Positions 36,318 through 45,158 of a stretch of DNA of 64,000 bases are shown here, one piece after another; position 1 is the first letter of the stretch, and each line of letters starts with the position of its first letter. The notes beneath the pieces were generated by a model, which was not told the origin of the DNA, did not search any database, and saw nothing but the letters and a program-made list of their open reading frames with translations. Position numbers and translations under genes: made by a program. The stretch spans positions 1 through 64,000 of the forward strand of contig NZ_JAUFQF010000002.1 of assembly GCF_030409635.1 (NCBI RefSeq), read 5' to 3'. Source of the stretch: Vibrio agarivorans (lineage in GTDB: Bacteria > Pseudomonadota > Gammaproteobacteria > Enterobacterales > Vibrionaceae).

Positions 36318-37646
36318 ATGCTGCTCTCTCAAGGTCCTCAATACAATGGTAAAGCGTCAAAACGACTGCACGTGATGGCAAAGCCTATTGGTGCGGTGTG
36401 CAATATTGACTGCACATATTGTTACTACCTGAGCAAACAAGATTTACTTGAGTATAAAAAAGGCTGCTCTCCTCAAATGGACGATGCGATGTTAGAAGCC
36501 TATATTCGCCAGTATATCGAAGCGCAAAATACCCCGGAGATCATTTTCTCTTGGCAGGGTGGAGAGCCTACAATGCTCGGATTGGAGTACTTTGAGCGCA
36601 TTGTCGAGTTACAAAAGAAATACCAACCAGCAGGCGTTACCATCTCTAATGACTTGCAAACGAATGGCACCTTGCTCAATGACAAATGGTGCCAATTCTT
36701 ATCGACCAACAATTTCTTAGTGGGCTTAAGTATTGATGGTCCTGAAATGCTGCATAACGCCTATCGAACCAATAAGGCGGGTAAAGGCACCTTCAAACAA
36801 GTCATGGCGGCCGTTGAGCTATTGCATAAATATAACGTCAACTTCGCGACTTTGACTTGCGTTAACAACCTTACCAGTCGTAACCCGCTTGAGATTTACC
36901 GCTTTTTACGTGATGAGGTACGTTCGCCGCAGGTGCAGTTTATTCCTATCGTAGAGCAAAAGTCATTTCGTACAACAGCACCACAAAACTGGCAAGCGGA
37001 AGAGCAACCTAAACAGGGTGACAAACGATTAATTCCGGGCAATTCAAACTCGGTTGTAGAACCATGGTGTGTCTCTGATCATGCTTGGGGTAACTTCCTG
37101 ATTACCATTTTTGATGAATGGGTTCGCAATGACCTAGGTAAAGTCTTCGTTCAGTATTTTGAAGCGAGCTTAGAAGCTTGGATGGGCCGAAGAAACCCGC
37201 TTTGCACCTTAAGTGACCTATGCGGTAAAGGCTTAGCGATGGAGCCAAATGGCGATGTGTTTACCTGTGACCATTATGTTTACCCAGAATACAAAGTGGG
37301 CAACATCCACCACCAAAAACTCGATGATATTGCGTTCAGCGGCCAGCAACAAAAATTTGGCTTTGATAAATCACGCACACTCACTAAGCAGTGCCAAAGC
37401 TGTGACTATCAATTTGCCTGTCACGGAGAGTGCCCAAAGAACCGTTTCATCACCACCAAAGATGGTGAGCAAGGCCTTAATTACCTGTGCGCTGGCTGGC
37501 ACAAGTTCTTTGCCCATGTGGATAAATCTATGGCGTATATCCTAAGAAAAACTGGTCACCCAGTGGCACATGGAAAATACAGCGATAGTGAGATGCGTAA
37601 ATACTACTCATCATCAGCCGCCCCACACTACCAAACAAAGTTTTAA
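36318..37646 (+). CDS. Anaerobic sulfatase-maturating enzyme, radical SAM (copy 2)
   Basis: A 442-aa radical-SAM maturase; motif C28-x3-C32-x2-C35 (VCNIDCTYC). SPASM cysteines: CTLSDLCGKGLAMEPNGD, FTCDHYVYP, CQSCDYQFACHGECP, LNYLCAG. It is longer than copy 1 by an insertion near residues 210-250 (FRTTAPQNWQAEEQPKQGD...). It presumably matures the Cys-type sulfatase 2, though anSMEs often act on both Ser and Cys. The HEAT/TPR gene follows 11 bases downstream. Confidence 0.9.
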   Translation: MLLSQGPQYNGKASKRLHVMAKPIGAVCNIDCTYCYYLSKQDLLEYKKGCSPQMDDAMLEAYIRQYIEAQNTPEIIFSWQGGEPTMLGLEYFERIVELQKKYQPAGVTISNDLQTNGTLLNDKWCQFLSTNNFLVGLSIDGPEMLHNAYRTNKAGKGTFKQVMAAVELLHKYNVNFATLTCVNNLTSRNPLEIYRFLRDEVRSPQVQFIPIVEQKSFRTTAPQNWQAEEQPKQGDKRLIPGNSNSVVEPWCVSDHAWGNFLITIFDEWVRNDLGKVFVQYFEASLEAWMGRRNPLCTLSDLCGKGLAMEPNGDVFTCDHYVYPEYKVGNIHHQKLDDIAFSGQQQKFGFDKSRTLTKQCQSCDYQFACHGECPKNRFITTKDGEQGLNYLCAGWHKFFAHVDKSMAYILRKTGHPVAHGKYSDSEMRKYYSSSAAPHYQTKF

Positions 37647-37657
37647 GTGAGATTGAA

Positions 37658-38674
37658 ATGAAAAAGACCCTCGTATTTTGTGTCGCCACTTTGCTCACCT
37701 TTGCGAGCGCTGCTCAATCGACTGATTCAATACCGCAAAGTCTTGATAGAGCGCCCGAGCAACAGCAAGAGCCAATGGCGGATATGGCCCAGCTCTCTTA
37801 TCAAGCACAAGATACAAGGCTGCCTGTTGACGAGCGAGCTCAAGCCCTGAGATCGTTAGGGCAATACCCTAGCCAAAATGGCCTGGTCGCGGTTGCGAGA
37901 GCACTCAAAGATGACAATGCACAATTGCGAGAAGCCGCAATCATCGGTGCTGCACCCTATCAGCTCCCTCACCGCTGGAAGATACTTGAGCCGCTACTGA
38001 GTGATGAAGTTAAATCTGTGCGCCTGTCGGCCGTGATGAGCCTGTTGCCAGACTATGCGCAACTCGACACGGCTCAACGTAATACCATCTCATCAGCGAC
38101 TCAGGAACTGCTCTATTTTCTCCCCTCACAGAGAGACTTAGAGTCACAACTTATGCTTGCCGATACGCTGCGCTGGACAGGAGAGCACCAGAAAGCAGAA
38201 CAGGCGTATGCCAAACTACTCGAAACCGCAGCCGAGCGTCCAGAGGTCTGGTTGAACTACTCTGACAACTATCGCGCCCAAAACAAAGACCAAGAAGCCA
38301 TCGATATACTCGACCAAGCGATCTTAGCTCTACCTAAAAATGGTGATTTTCACTATGCGAAATCTTTAGCGCTCGTGCGCTTAGAAAAACGAACGGTGGC
38401 AGCCGAAGAGATGGAGAAAGCCACCACATTATCACCAGACAACAGTTACTATTGGTTCCTCAACGGTGTGCTTCAAGAGCCTATTGATATTAATCAGTCG
38501 ATACGTTCATTTGAAACAGCATACATGCTATCAGGTTCGTCTGAGCACCTTTACTCTGTGTGTGATATTTACGTCAGACATGGACATACCAACAGTGAGG
38601 TCTGCTTAGAGGCGCTTGAACAGCACGCACCGGCTTATGTAATCGAGAAATTACGAGCACAAATGCCCAACTAA
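37658..38674 (+). CDS. Exported HEAT/TPR repeat protein
   Basis: A 338-aa protein with a signal peptide (TLVFCVATLLTFASAAQS). Residues about 55-130 look like HEAT repeats (LPVDERAQALRSLGQYPSQNGLVAVARAL, LREAAIIGAAPY), and 165-300 like TPRs (LADTLRWTGEHQKAEQAYAKLL, AIDILDQAILALPKNGDFHYAKSLALV). It is probably periplasmic and co-transcribed with anSME2. Such scaffolds often hold partners, for example the exported sulfatase or BatD; this is inference. Confidence 0.8.
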   Translation: MKKTLVFCVATLLTFASAAQSTDSIPQSLDRAPEQQQEPMADMAQLSYQAQDTRLPVDERAQALRSLGQYPSQNGLVAVARALKDDNAQLREAAIIGAAPYQLPHRWKILEPLLSDEVKSVRLSAVMSLLPDYAQLDTAQRNTISSATQELLYFLPSQRDLESQLMLADTLRWTGEHQKAEQAYAKLLETAAERPEVWLNYSDNYRAQNKDQEAIDILDQAILALPKNGDFHYAKSLALVRLEKRTVAAEEMEKATTLSPDNSYYWFLNGVLQEPIDINQSIRSFETAYMLSGSSEHLYSVCDIYVRHGHTNSEVCLEALEQHAPAYVIEKLRAQMPN

Positions 38675-38699
38675 CTACGGCTGTTCGCGTGTTTTTAAC

Positions 38700-38713
38700 T
38701 AGGGATATTCCTA
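38700..38713. promoter_or_regulatory. TAGGR-N4-TCCTA dyad upstream of the 127-aa secreted protein gene
   Basis: TAGGG-ATAT-TCCTA, one mismatch from the dyads of cluster 1, flanked symmetrically by AAC and GTT. About 70 bp upstream of the next start. It links this gene in cluster 2 to the cluster 1 regulon. Confidence 0.6.
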
Positions 38714-38782
38714 GTTAAATTACGCGGGAATAATCCGTATCGTAGCGAGAGATTAGTGATTTCTCTAAAAAGGCGATAATGA

Positions 38783-39166
38783 ATGAAATACTCGACTTCT
38801 CTACTTGTACTTGCAGCTCTTACATCAAGCTATTCCCTAGCCGCTCCGAAGGCGCAAAGTGACGACAGTCAGAAGGAAGCCGTAAACCAACCTTTCGTGA
38901 TCTCTGGAGATGACATTCAACCACTCTCAGACACTCACTGGCGCATCAAAGTCTCATACCAAGAAGCTGTGAAAGTGCGCTGTGTCGCCTTTACGGAAGA
39001 TGAGGAAGCCGTTGCTATTGATTCGGTCGCGGTTATCCCACCATATGAAGTCTCAAATATGTACACGCGAGAAGATGACGGCGATATTGTAGAAGTTAAG
39101 TGCTGGATCACCAGCACTCGAGCTGAAGATCTTGGCAATGACTATATTCGCCATACTTTAGACTAA
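38783..39166 (+). CDS. Small secreted protein of the sulfatase region
   Basis: A 127-aa hypothetical protein with a signal peptide (SLLVLAALTSSYSLA, cleavage near SLA-AP). The mature part is acidic, beta-rich and has two cysteines (KVRCVAF, EVKCWIT) that could form a disulfide. No family recognised. The TAGGR dyad upstream ties it to sulfatase/anSME/MoxR control. It precedes the alkaline-phosphatase-like gene by 134 bp. Confidence 0.7.
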   Translation: MKYSTSLLVLAALTSSYSLAAPKAQSDDSQKEAVNQPFVISGDDIQPLSDTHWRIKVSYQEAVKVRCVAFTEDEEAVAIDSVAVIPPYEVSNMYTREDDGDIVEVKCWITSTRAEDLGNDYIRHTLD

Positions 39167-39300
39167 ATATCACGTCTAATGCCTGATGAGACCCTATTTG
39201 CTCAAGTTTCATTCTATTATGAAATAATCCGACCGTTTAATCAGCAGGTTCAGCCTATGCCTGAACCCTCTAACAACGTTAACAATGGAATAATAACAAC

Positions 39301-40992
39301 ATGAAGCCACTTGCCCTAAGTTCACTTGCTCTCGGCATTATGCTTGCTCCACAAGCGGCAGTTGCCGAACAAGCCCAACCTAAACTTGTCCTTCAAATCA
39401 CCGTCGATGCACTGCGTGGTGATCTGCCTGACCGCTTTAAGCACAATTTTGGAGAAGGCGGCTTTAACCTCCTTCTTGATGATGGCATCCACTACACCAA
39501 TGCGCATTACCAACACTCGAACACTGAGACCATTGTGGGTCATGCCGCTCTTGCTACGGGCGCGCCACCCGCTGTTAATGGCATGGTAGGCAACCTGTGG
39601 TATGACCGTACACAAGAGCGTGTGGTTTACAATATCGAAGATGGAAATTACAACCTGCTTAGCTCAGGCGGTGGTGTTGACCAATCGACTGAGATCGACT
39701 CAACTCAGCGCGCAGCGCAAGGCGACGGACGCTCTCCTGCCAACATCCACACCTCGACCATTGGTGATGAAATTGTCAAAGCTTACCACGGCCAATCTCG
39801 AGCTTTTTCTGTGTCATTTAAAGACCGAGGCGCAGTCTCACTAGGTGGTGAGTTAGGCAAAGCATTTTGGTTCTCAAAGTCAGCAAACGCATTTGTCACC
39901 AGTAACTACTACTATGATGAGAATCCAAGCTGGGTCAACGAATGGAACGCCAAAGGCTTCACTCAGCAATACAGCGGTAAACGCTGGGAGCTGGCTCTAC
40001 CTCAAGAGCAATACCTCTTCGCCGGAGATGGTGATGTGGAATATAAGGTCGATCTTGCCAACTTCAGCCGTAGCTTCCCTCACCCATATGGCCCAGCAGA
40101 TTTCAAATACTTCACAACATTGCTTAGCTTGAGCCCAGCCGGTGATGAAATTGTCGCAGACTTTGCAAAATCAGTCATTGATGCCGAAAACCTTGGTCAA
40201 GGTGACTACCCTGATTATCTCTCGGTGAGCTTCTCAGCGACTGACTATGTGATTCATATGTACGGCCCATCGAGCATTGAAGCGGAAGACAATCTAATCC
40301 GTCTTGATCGCACGCTCGAAGATCTGTTTAAACATGTCGACAAAACGGTCGGCCTAGACAACACCTTGATTGTGCTTTCTGCAGACCATGGTGCTCCTGA
40401 TGTTCCTGGTTATGTCAATGCATTAGGCGGCAGCAAAGCCGACTACTTCGGCATTGAAAAGATGAAGCAATCGGGCGTGTTTGAAGCAGTACAAAAACGC
40501 TTTGGCTTAGGTGAGGATGTCGTGCGTCAATACGCCGACCCATACCTCTACCTAAATCACGAGTTGATCGAGTCAAAAGGCCATAGTGTGGCTGACGTAC
40601 AAAGTGTTATCGCTCGAGCTCTTGAAAACATTGATGGTATCGACCAAGCCATCACTGCCAATGACATCATGAAAGGCCAACTGGCTGACACTCGCATCAA
40701 CCAACTCGTCACCAACAACCATCACCCAATTCGTTCAGGTGACATCTATGTGGTTTACGATCCGAACGTCTACATCAATGACTTCGATGGTCTAAAAGTC
40801 GCGTCAGTGCATGGTTCACCGTGGCGCTACGACACTTATGTCCCGGTTATTTTCGCCGGCATGGGAATGGAAGGTCAACGCGTTACGCGTGAGGTAACCC
40901 CTTATGATATTGCCCCGACAATCTCGCAGTATTTGAAGATTACTTTGCCAACGGGTTCGACTGGGGATGTGTTGGAAGAAGTCGTAGAGTAA
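39301..40992 (+). CDS. Exported alkaline-phosphatase-superfamily hydrolase
   Basis: A 563-aa protein with a signal peptide (LALSSLALGIMLAPQAAVA). It belongs to the alkaline-phosphatase superfamily as PafA-like or type I phosphodiesterases do: metal Asp in VLQITVDALRGD, candidate nucleophile Thr77 in NTETIVGHAALATG, YPDYLSVSFSATDYVIHMYGP, and LIVLSADHGAPD. It has the Thr in place of Ser/Cys, so it is a phosphatase or phosphodiesterase and does not need an anSME. Its place at the end of the sulfatase region suggests a linked task in releasing sulfate and phosphate from the same polymer. Confidence 0.85.
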   Translation: MKPLALSSLALGIMLAPQAAVAEQAQPKLVLQITVDALRGDLPDRFKHNFGEGGFNLLLDDGIHYTNAHYQHSNTETIVGHAALATGAPPAVNGMVGNLWYDRTQERVVYNIEDGNYNLLSSGGGVDQSTEIDSTQRAAQGDGRSPANIHTSTIGDEIVKAYHGQSRAFSVSFKDRGAVSLGGELGKAFWFSKSANAFVTSNYYYDENPSWVNEWNAKGFTQQYSGKRWELALPQEQYLFAGDGDVEYKVDLANFSRSFPHPYGPADFKYFTTLLSLSPAGDEIVADFAKSVIDAENLGQGDYPDYLSVSFSATDYVIHMYGPSSIEAEDNLIRLDRTLEDLFKHVDKTVGLDNTLIVLSADHGAPDVPGYVNALGGSKADYFGIEKMKQSGVFEAVQKRFGLGEDVVRQYADPYLYLNHELIESKGHSVADVQSVIARALENIDGIDQAITANDIMKGQLADTRINQLVTNNHHPIRSGDIYVVYDPNVYINDFDGLKVASVHGSPWRYDTYVPVIFAGMGMEGQRVTREVTPYDIAPTISQYLKITLPTGSTGDVLEEVVE

Positions 40993-41403
40993 ATAATCGC
41001 AATGTAGCGCTCATCTCAAATAAGCGCTACATACCTTCCTACTAAATAGAGTTGCCTTCCTTGGCTGAGTATGTCGCCAACGACATTGTTATCTTATTTT
41101 GTGTTCTGCGCGCTTCGTCTTAAAAAAATGCCCTCGCTATCCTGCGAGGGCAAAACTCTAGACAATAAAAATATGGCATAACTGACTACGGTGATAATCA
41201 GTGAACAAACATGGAACTCACTCACACTTGCTCTGCCACTATTTCGAAAAATTGCGCTCATCAACATTTCGTTGTTACCAACGAAGAGGGATGATGTCGA
41301 AATACGCACATAATAACGTATTTAGTACGCATAGAAATACCCATTTAGGGCTGTATTCAAACCGAGTGTCACTCAGAACTTGGTGATACTTGTCTAGAGG
41401 CAA
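40993..41403. other. Intergenic region with two hairpins, no gene seen
   Basis: ATGTAGCGCT/AGCGCTACAT at 41002-41032 is a hairpin after the phosphatase gene. A second, stronger one lies at 41130-41151. A 71-aa minus-strand frame at 41094-41309 runs through this second hairpin and is not believed. No other ORF is convincing. Confidence 0.5.
41130..41151 (-). terminator. Minus-strand terminator without an obvious gene
   Basis: GCCCTCGC/GCGAGGGC stem with a 6-base loop followed on the minus strand by a seven-T run. The nearest minus-strand coding sequence ends at 41404, leaving about 250 bp that may be a 3' untranslated region or a small RNA. Confidence 0.7.
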
Positions 41404-42075
41404 TTAGGGATAGAAAATTTCCCCAGTTAAAACATCAAGATAAACCTTATCGGCAGGGCGAAGGCCGCCACAATAAACGAAGTAAACTTGACGGTCAGGG
41501 TAGTTAATCGAACGCATCCACCCATCGCTCTCTTCAAAATCGAGCAGGTCGCAGGTCTTTTGTTCAATCAATTGATCGGAGTATTTGGTGAGATCGTCTT
41601 TGTATTGTAGATAATCGTCTGAGCCTTGAATCGATAGAGCGATGGTCTCATAGCGCTCTTTTTTGGAGACTTCTGGTGGTTGTTCTTGAAGCTCATCAAG
41701 CTTCACCCACTCCGCGACTTCATCGCCACCTTCATGATAAACGAAGTAAGCGGAGATTCGTCCCCACCCTTCTAGCTCTTCTAGAACCACGACCTTCTCT
41801 GCTCGAAACAGCTCTCGCTCGGCAAACGCATCTTCGTTACGCGATTCTCGCACACCGATTCGCGGCTCAGAGACGTAATACTCTTTGATTCGCGGTGCCA
41901 TCGATTCTAAGTCAAGAATAGGAGCCTCTTCTTCGACTTCTACTGCCGGCGTTTCTTCAACGACCTCAACGGGCTCCTCTATCACCTCATCTTGTTTATA
42001 AATAAACAAGTAATAGCCTCCGGCAGCACACGCTAAGCCGAGCAATAGCAATACGAACATCATTAGCTTTTTCAT
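41404..42075 (-). CDS. Membrane-anchored SH3b-like protein
   Basis: 223 aa from the ATG at 42075. One N-terminal membrane helix (LMMFVLLLLGLACAAGGYYLFIY), then an acidic low-complexity linker (EPVEVVEETPAVEVEEEAP) and a region resembling bacterial SH3 (YYVSEPRIGVRESRNEDAFAERELFRAEKVVVLEELEGWGRI). The end has a second small domain with two cysteines. Function unknown; anchored to the inner membrane facing the periplasm. Confidence 0.75.
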   Translation of the reverse strand: MKKLMMFVLLLLGLACAAGGYYLFIYKQDEVIEEPVEVVEETPAVEVEEEAPILDLESMAPRIKEYYVSEPRIGVRESRNEDAFAERELFRAEKVVVLEELEGWGRISAYFVYHEGGDEVAEWVKLDELQEQPPEVSKKERYETIALSIQGSDDYLQYKDDLTKYSDQLIEQKTCDLLDFEESDGWMRSINYPDRQVYFVYCGGLRPADKVYLDVLTGEIFYP

Positions 42076-42166
42076 CGCTCTCGCTCCAGAGTTAAAGGTA
42101 GACAATTACTTATCGGCACAGCTCGCAGAAGCTGAACCTAATTTTCACCCAATTAAGACACAAAAA

Positions 42167-42194
42167 AACCACTTGGTGATAACAGCAAGTGGTT
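42167..42194 (-). terminator. Terminator of the methyltransferase gene
   Basis: AACCACTTG/CAAGTGGTT stem with a 10-base loop and a seven-T run on the minus strand. Confidence 0.8.
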
Positions 42195-42215
42195 TCTCTA
42201 ACGATGCAATAAGCG

Positions 42216-42791
42216 CTATTTTTTGGCAATGCCCATGATCACTTTTTGTGGGCCTTGTTCCGTTTGCAAGGTAAAGGCATCTTGCACTGTCACCTCTTTA
42301 AAGCCAACGCAAGAAAGCACTTGTTCTACGCGATCTTTGGTTAAGCCTTCTGTGTCGTCAGCCGCCTCCCAATCCCAATGAACAAACAGACCATCCTCTT
42401 CAAGAATCGAATAGATGATGTCACACACATCGGAGAAACTCGTGACAAAACCACAAACAGAAGAAGCGACAACTAAATCAAACTGACCACGAAAAGCGGG
42501 GTGTTGTGCCACTAAACCACGAGTCAGAATATCAACAACGGGCTCGACGTTAGATAAGTTCTTTTCATCTAATACTTCGATCATCGCCTCAGAGCTATCA
42601 AGAGCAACAATGCTCTTTGCCATAGGCGCTAACTGTTGGCTCAGCAATCCGGTGCCGCAACCAAAGTCTAGAATCGTTTTGTTGGAAATATGGGTCAGCT
42701 CGCTGAGCGATGCAAATACTTGGTCAGCGAAGGTTTGCACTGCTTCGTTATGTTCCCAAGTCTCCGCTACAGCATCCCAATCTAGTGCCAT
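42216..42791 (-). CDS. Class I SAM-dependent methyltransferase
   Basis: A 191-aa methyltransferase. Motif I is ILDFGCGTGLLSQQL (about residues 40-54), followed by the acidic residue at ALDSSEAMI (motif II). Short single-domain form, target unknown. It has its own terminator and is divergent from the LysR gene next door. Confidence 0.85.
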   Translation of the reverse strand: MALDWDAVAETWEHNEAVQTFADQVFASLSELTHISNKTILDFGCGTGLLSQQLAPMAKSIVALDSSEAMIEVLDEKNLSNVEPVVDILTRGLVAQHPAFRGQFDLVVASSVCGFVTSFSDVCDIIYSILEEDGLFVHWDWEAADDTEGLTKDRVEQVLSCVGFKEVTVQDAFTLQTEQGPQKVIMGIAKK

Positions 42792-42968
42792 CTTACTCTC
42801 CCTAAGGCCCTAAAATAATTAGGCCATACAACATAATCTATTCGCCGCAACGGGTTAAATAGACCCTAACTTGCCATTATAATCAAGCGGCGCTTGCTAA
42901 TTTCGTCGGTATTATCAAAGATAAAGCACTCACTTTTCACAGTTTGTATAACATTTGTTCGTTACAGG

Positions 42969-43859
42969 ATGGCGACCCACATGAATTTATCGCAACTCGA
43001 AGCATTCTATACCGTCGCTTCAACCGGCTCAGTTTCTGAGGCTGCGAGACAGCTAGAATGTAATCGCACTAAGCTAAGCATGGCGATCAAAGCACTGGAA
43101 GCTGATTTAGATACCTTACTATTCGAGCGTGCGGGCAATCATCTTGAACTCTCAGAGGCGGGCAAGGCAATACTCAAAGACAGCGAAAACATGCTGGCTA
43201 CGGCGGCACGCATCCGCCAAACCTGCGCACAAGCCAACGGAGAGTTCTCAGCTGAACTGTGGGTTGCCCGTGATGATGCGATTCCAGACGATATCTGGCA
43301 AGAGTGGGCACACACGCTCAATAATCAGTTCCCTGCCACATCCTTTAATTTTGTCTTAGCCTCAAGTGGAGACTTAGCCAGCCTAGTTGAATCACAACAA
43401 GTTGATTTTGCATTTGGAGTGGATTACGAGCGCAGCGATGATCCTAAGTTGGTCTTTCAGCCTTTAGGAAAAATTCGCATGATGTCGGTTTGCAGTAGCG
43501 ATCACCCTCTGGCACAACTGCGTCGTGTGAGTGATGAGAAGCTGCGCCAATACATGCAAGCCCTCATGGTGTATCTCAATGAAAAGAAGAATCCGGCACT
43601 AGAGCCGTTTGCTCTAAAACACCTAGGCTTCACCAGCTTTGAGTTTATGCGCAACACCATTATTCAAGAAAACGCTTGGGGGGTACTGCCTGAGCCACTG
43701 ATCCGAACCAAGTTGCGTGAACAGGAGCTCTCTGTCATTAAGCACACCTACGGGCTCACCCAAGAAGACTTCTGCATGTTCTTTCCTGCTGGAATGGCCG
43801 AAGAGCCGGGCATGTCGTGGCTAGCCGATCAAATCAGTGACTATCTATTTACTTTCTAA
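42969..43859 (+). CDS. LysR-family transcriptional regulator
   Basis: 296 aa from the ATG at 42969, with another ATG at 42981 giving the classic MNLSQLEAFYTVA start. Winged HTH LEAFYTVASTGSVSEAARQLECNRTKLSMAIKALE; the effector domain follows. It is divergent from the methyltransferase gene and next to a CDF transporter, and may control either. Targets not readable. Confidence 0.85.
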   Translation: MATHMNLSQLEAFYTVASTGSVSEAARQLECNRTKLSMAIKALEADLDTLLFERAGNHLELSEAGKAILKDSENMLATAARIRQTCAQANGEFSAELWVARDDAIPDDIWQEWAHTLNNQFPATSFNFVLASSGDLASLVESQQVDFAFGVDYERSDDPKLVFQPLGKIRMMSVCSSDHPLAQLRRVSDEKLRQYMQALMVYLNEKKNPALEPFALKHLGFTSFEFMRNTIIQENAWGVLPEPLIRTKLREQELSVIKHTYGLTQEDFCMFFPAGMAEEPGMSWLADQISDYLFTF

Positions 43860-44043
43860 GTGTTATAACGCACACTCAGTGAGCGTCAACATTTATGACA
43901 CCCAACCTCACCACTTAACCCACTGATTTTAATATTATTTTATTACAAACCGGTGGTTCTTGCTTTCTGTTTCTTATGGTTAAACATTGTCGTTACCAGG
44001 CTGAAACGCCACAATGACTGCAGATGTTAATCAGGAACCCATT

Positions 44044-44937
44044 ATGTGTACCCAAACCCTACAAAACGAGAATAAACTCCTTAAATTTTCTGCCGTGCTG
44101 TCACTTAGCTTTGCAGTCATGGGGATTGTGCTCGGCTGGCTGATTGGGTCACTTGTCATTATTTTTGACGGTACTTACTCTTTAATGAGTTTGTTACTGA
44201 CGCTAGTCTCATTAGGTGCATCAGCTTATATTGCTAAACCGTCAAAAAAGCACTTCCCGTTTGGTAAAGCAGTCTTAGAACCAATTGTGATTGCGTTCAA
44301 AGCGGTTGTCATTTTAGCGCTCGTCTCAACCTCTCTTTATTCTGCCATCACTAGCCTATTTAATGGTGGCAATGACGTCGACACAGGTATCGCGGTTCTA
44401 TTTGGCTTTATTAACGTAGCAGGCTGTGGTTTTGGTTGGTGGTATATCGGCAAACAGAGTAGCAAGTTTTCGTCTGGTCTTATTGAAGCCGAAGCAACCC
44501 AATGGAAAATGGACACCTTGATCAGTGTTGCAGTCGCACTCGGTTTTATAATTGCGATTGTGCTGACACAAACACCGTTCGCGCACCTAGCAGGCTATGC
44601 AGACCCTATAATGATGCTACTGATGGGTGCATACTTTATCAAAGTGCCTGGTGAGATGCTGATTGGTGCGATGAAAGAGCTCCTAAAAATGTCGCCAACC
44701 CGAGAAGTGACACAAAAGGTAGAAAAAGAAGTGGATGCCCTTAACCAAGCTTTGAACTCTGACCTAGAAGTCGCTGCGGTATCTAAAGTCGGCAATGAGC
44801 TGCATGTTCAAGTGGATGTTCGCACCGATGAACATCAACTGGATACGCGTGAACTGTCCCACACTCGTAAACAGTTAACCAACAAGCTCTCATCACTATC
44901 TCTCGATGTGAACCTGACATTGAACGTTGCACTTTAG
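44044..44937 (+). CDS. Cation diffusion facilitator (CDF) transporter
   Basis: 297 aa from the ATG at 44044 (AGGA nine bases upstream). Inner-membrane proton/metal antiporter with about six helices. Substrate-site Asp in IIFDGTYSLMSLLLTL, the PFGKAVLEPIV loop, and a second site in WKMDTLISVAVALGF. The C-terminal cytoplasmic domain (VEKEVDALNQAL...VQVDVRTDEHQLD) is a typical metal-binding fold. Cation not determined. The stop codon lies inside the repeat that follows. Confidence 0.85.
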   Translation: MCTQTLQNENKLLKFSAVLSLSFAVMGIVLGWLIGSLVIIFDGTYSLMSLLLTLVSLGASAYIAKPSKKHFPFGKAVLEPIVIAFKAVVILALVSTSLYSAITSLFNGGNDVDTGIAVLFGFINVAGCGFGWWYIGKQSSKFSSGLIEAEATQWKMDTLISVAVALGFIIAIVLTQTPFAHLAGYADPIMMLLMGAYFIKVPGEMLIGAMKELLKMSPTREVTQKVEKEVDALNQALNSDLEVAAVSKVGNELHVQVDVRTDEHQLDTRELSHTRKQLTNKLSSLSLDVNLTLNVAL

Positions 44938-45128
44938 TCCCCTCCCCTTGTCAAGGGTAAGGTACTAGAGACGGTGCTATAGTAATGGATTGTCTTCGCT
45001 CCTCCCCCTTTTCAAGGGGGAGGCTGGGAGGGGGTTAAATGAACTACCGGCAATCGCAACGGCTAGCGTGTGTTGAAAAGCAGCTTTAACCCCACCCTAA
45101 CCCTCCCCTTGAAAAGAGGAGGGGACTA
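44935..45128. repeat. Composite palindromic repeat with CTCCCC/GGGGAG blocks
   Basis: About 190 bp bounded by TAGTCCCCTCC at 44935 and GGAGGGGACTA at 45118-45128. Inside, CCTCCCCCTTTTCAAGGGGG at 45001 begins a hairpin ending in GGGAGGGGGTTAA, mirrored by TTTAACCCCACCCTAACCCT at 45085. It fills the gap between the CDF gene and convergent gcvT, so it may act as a bidirectional terminator as well as a mobile repeat. Confidence 0.65.
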
Positions 45129-45158
45129 GAGCAGTTAAAAACGTTAGAACCCGAGCCT

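Noticed and set aside
41094..41309. 71-aa minus-strand ORF with a hydrophobic centre
   Set aside because: The frame runs through the 41130-41151 terminator stem and lacks a ribosome site.
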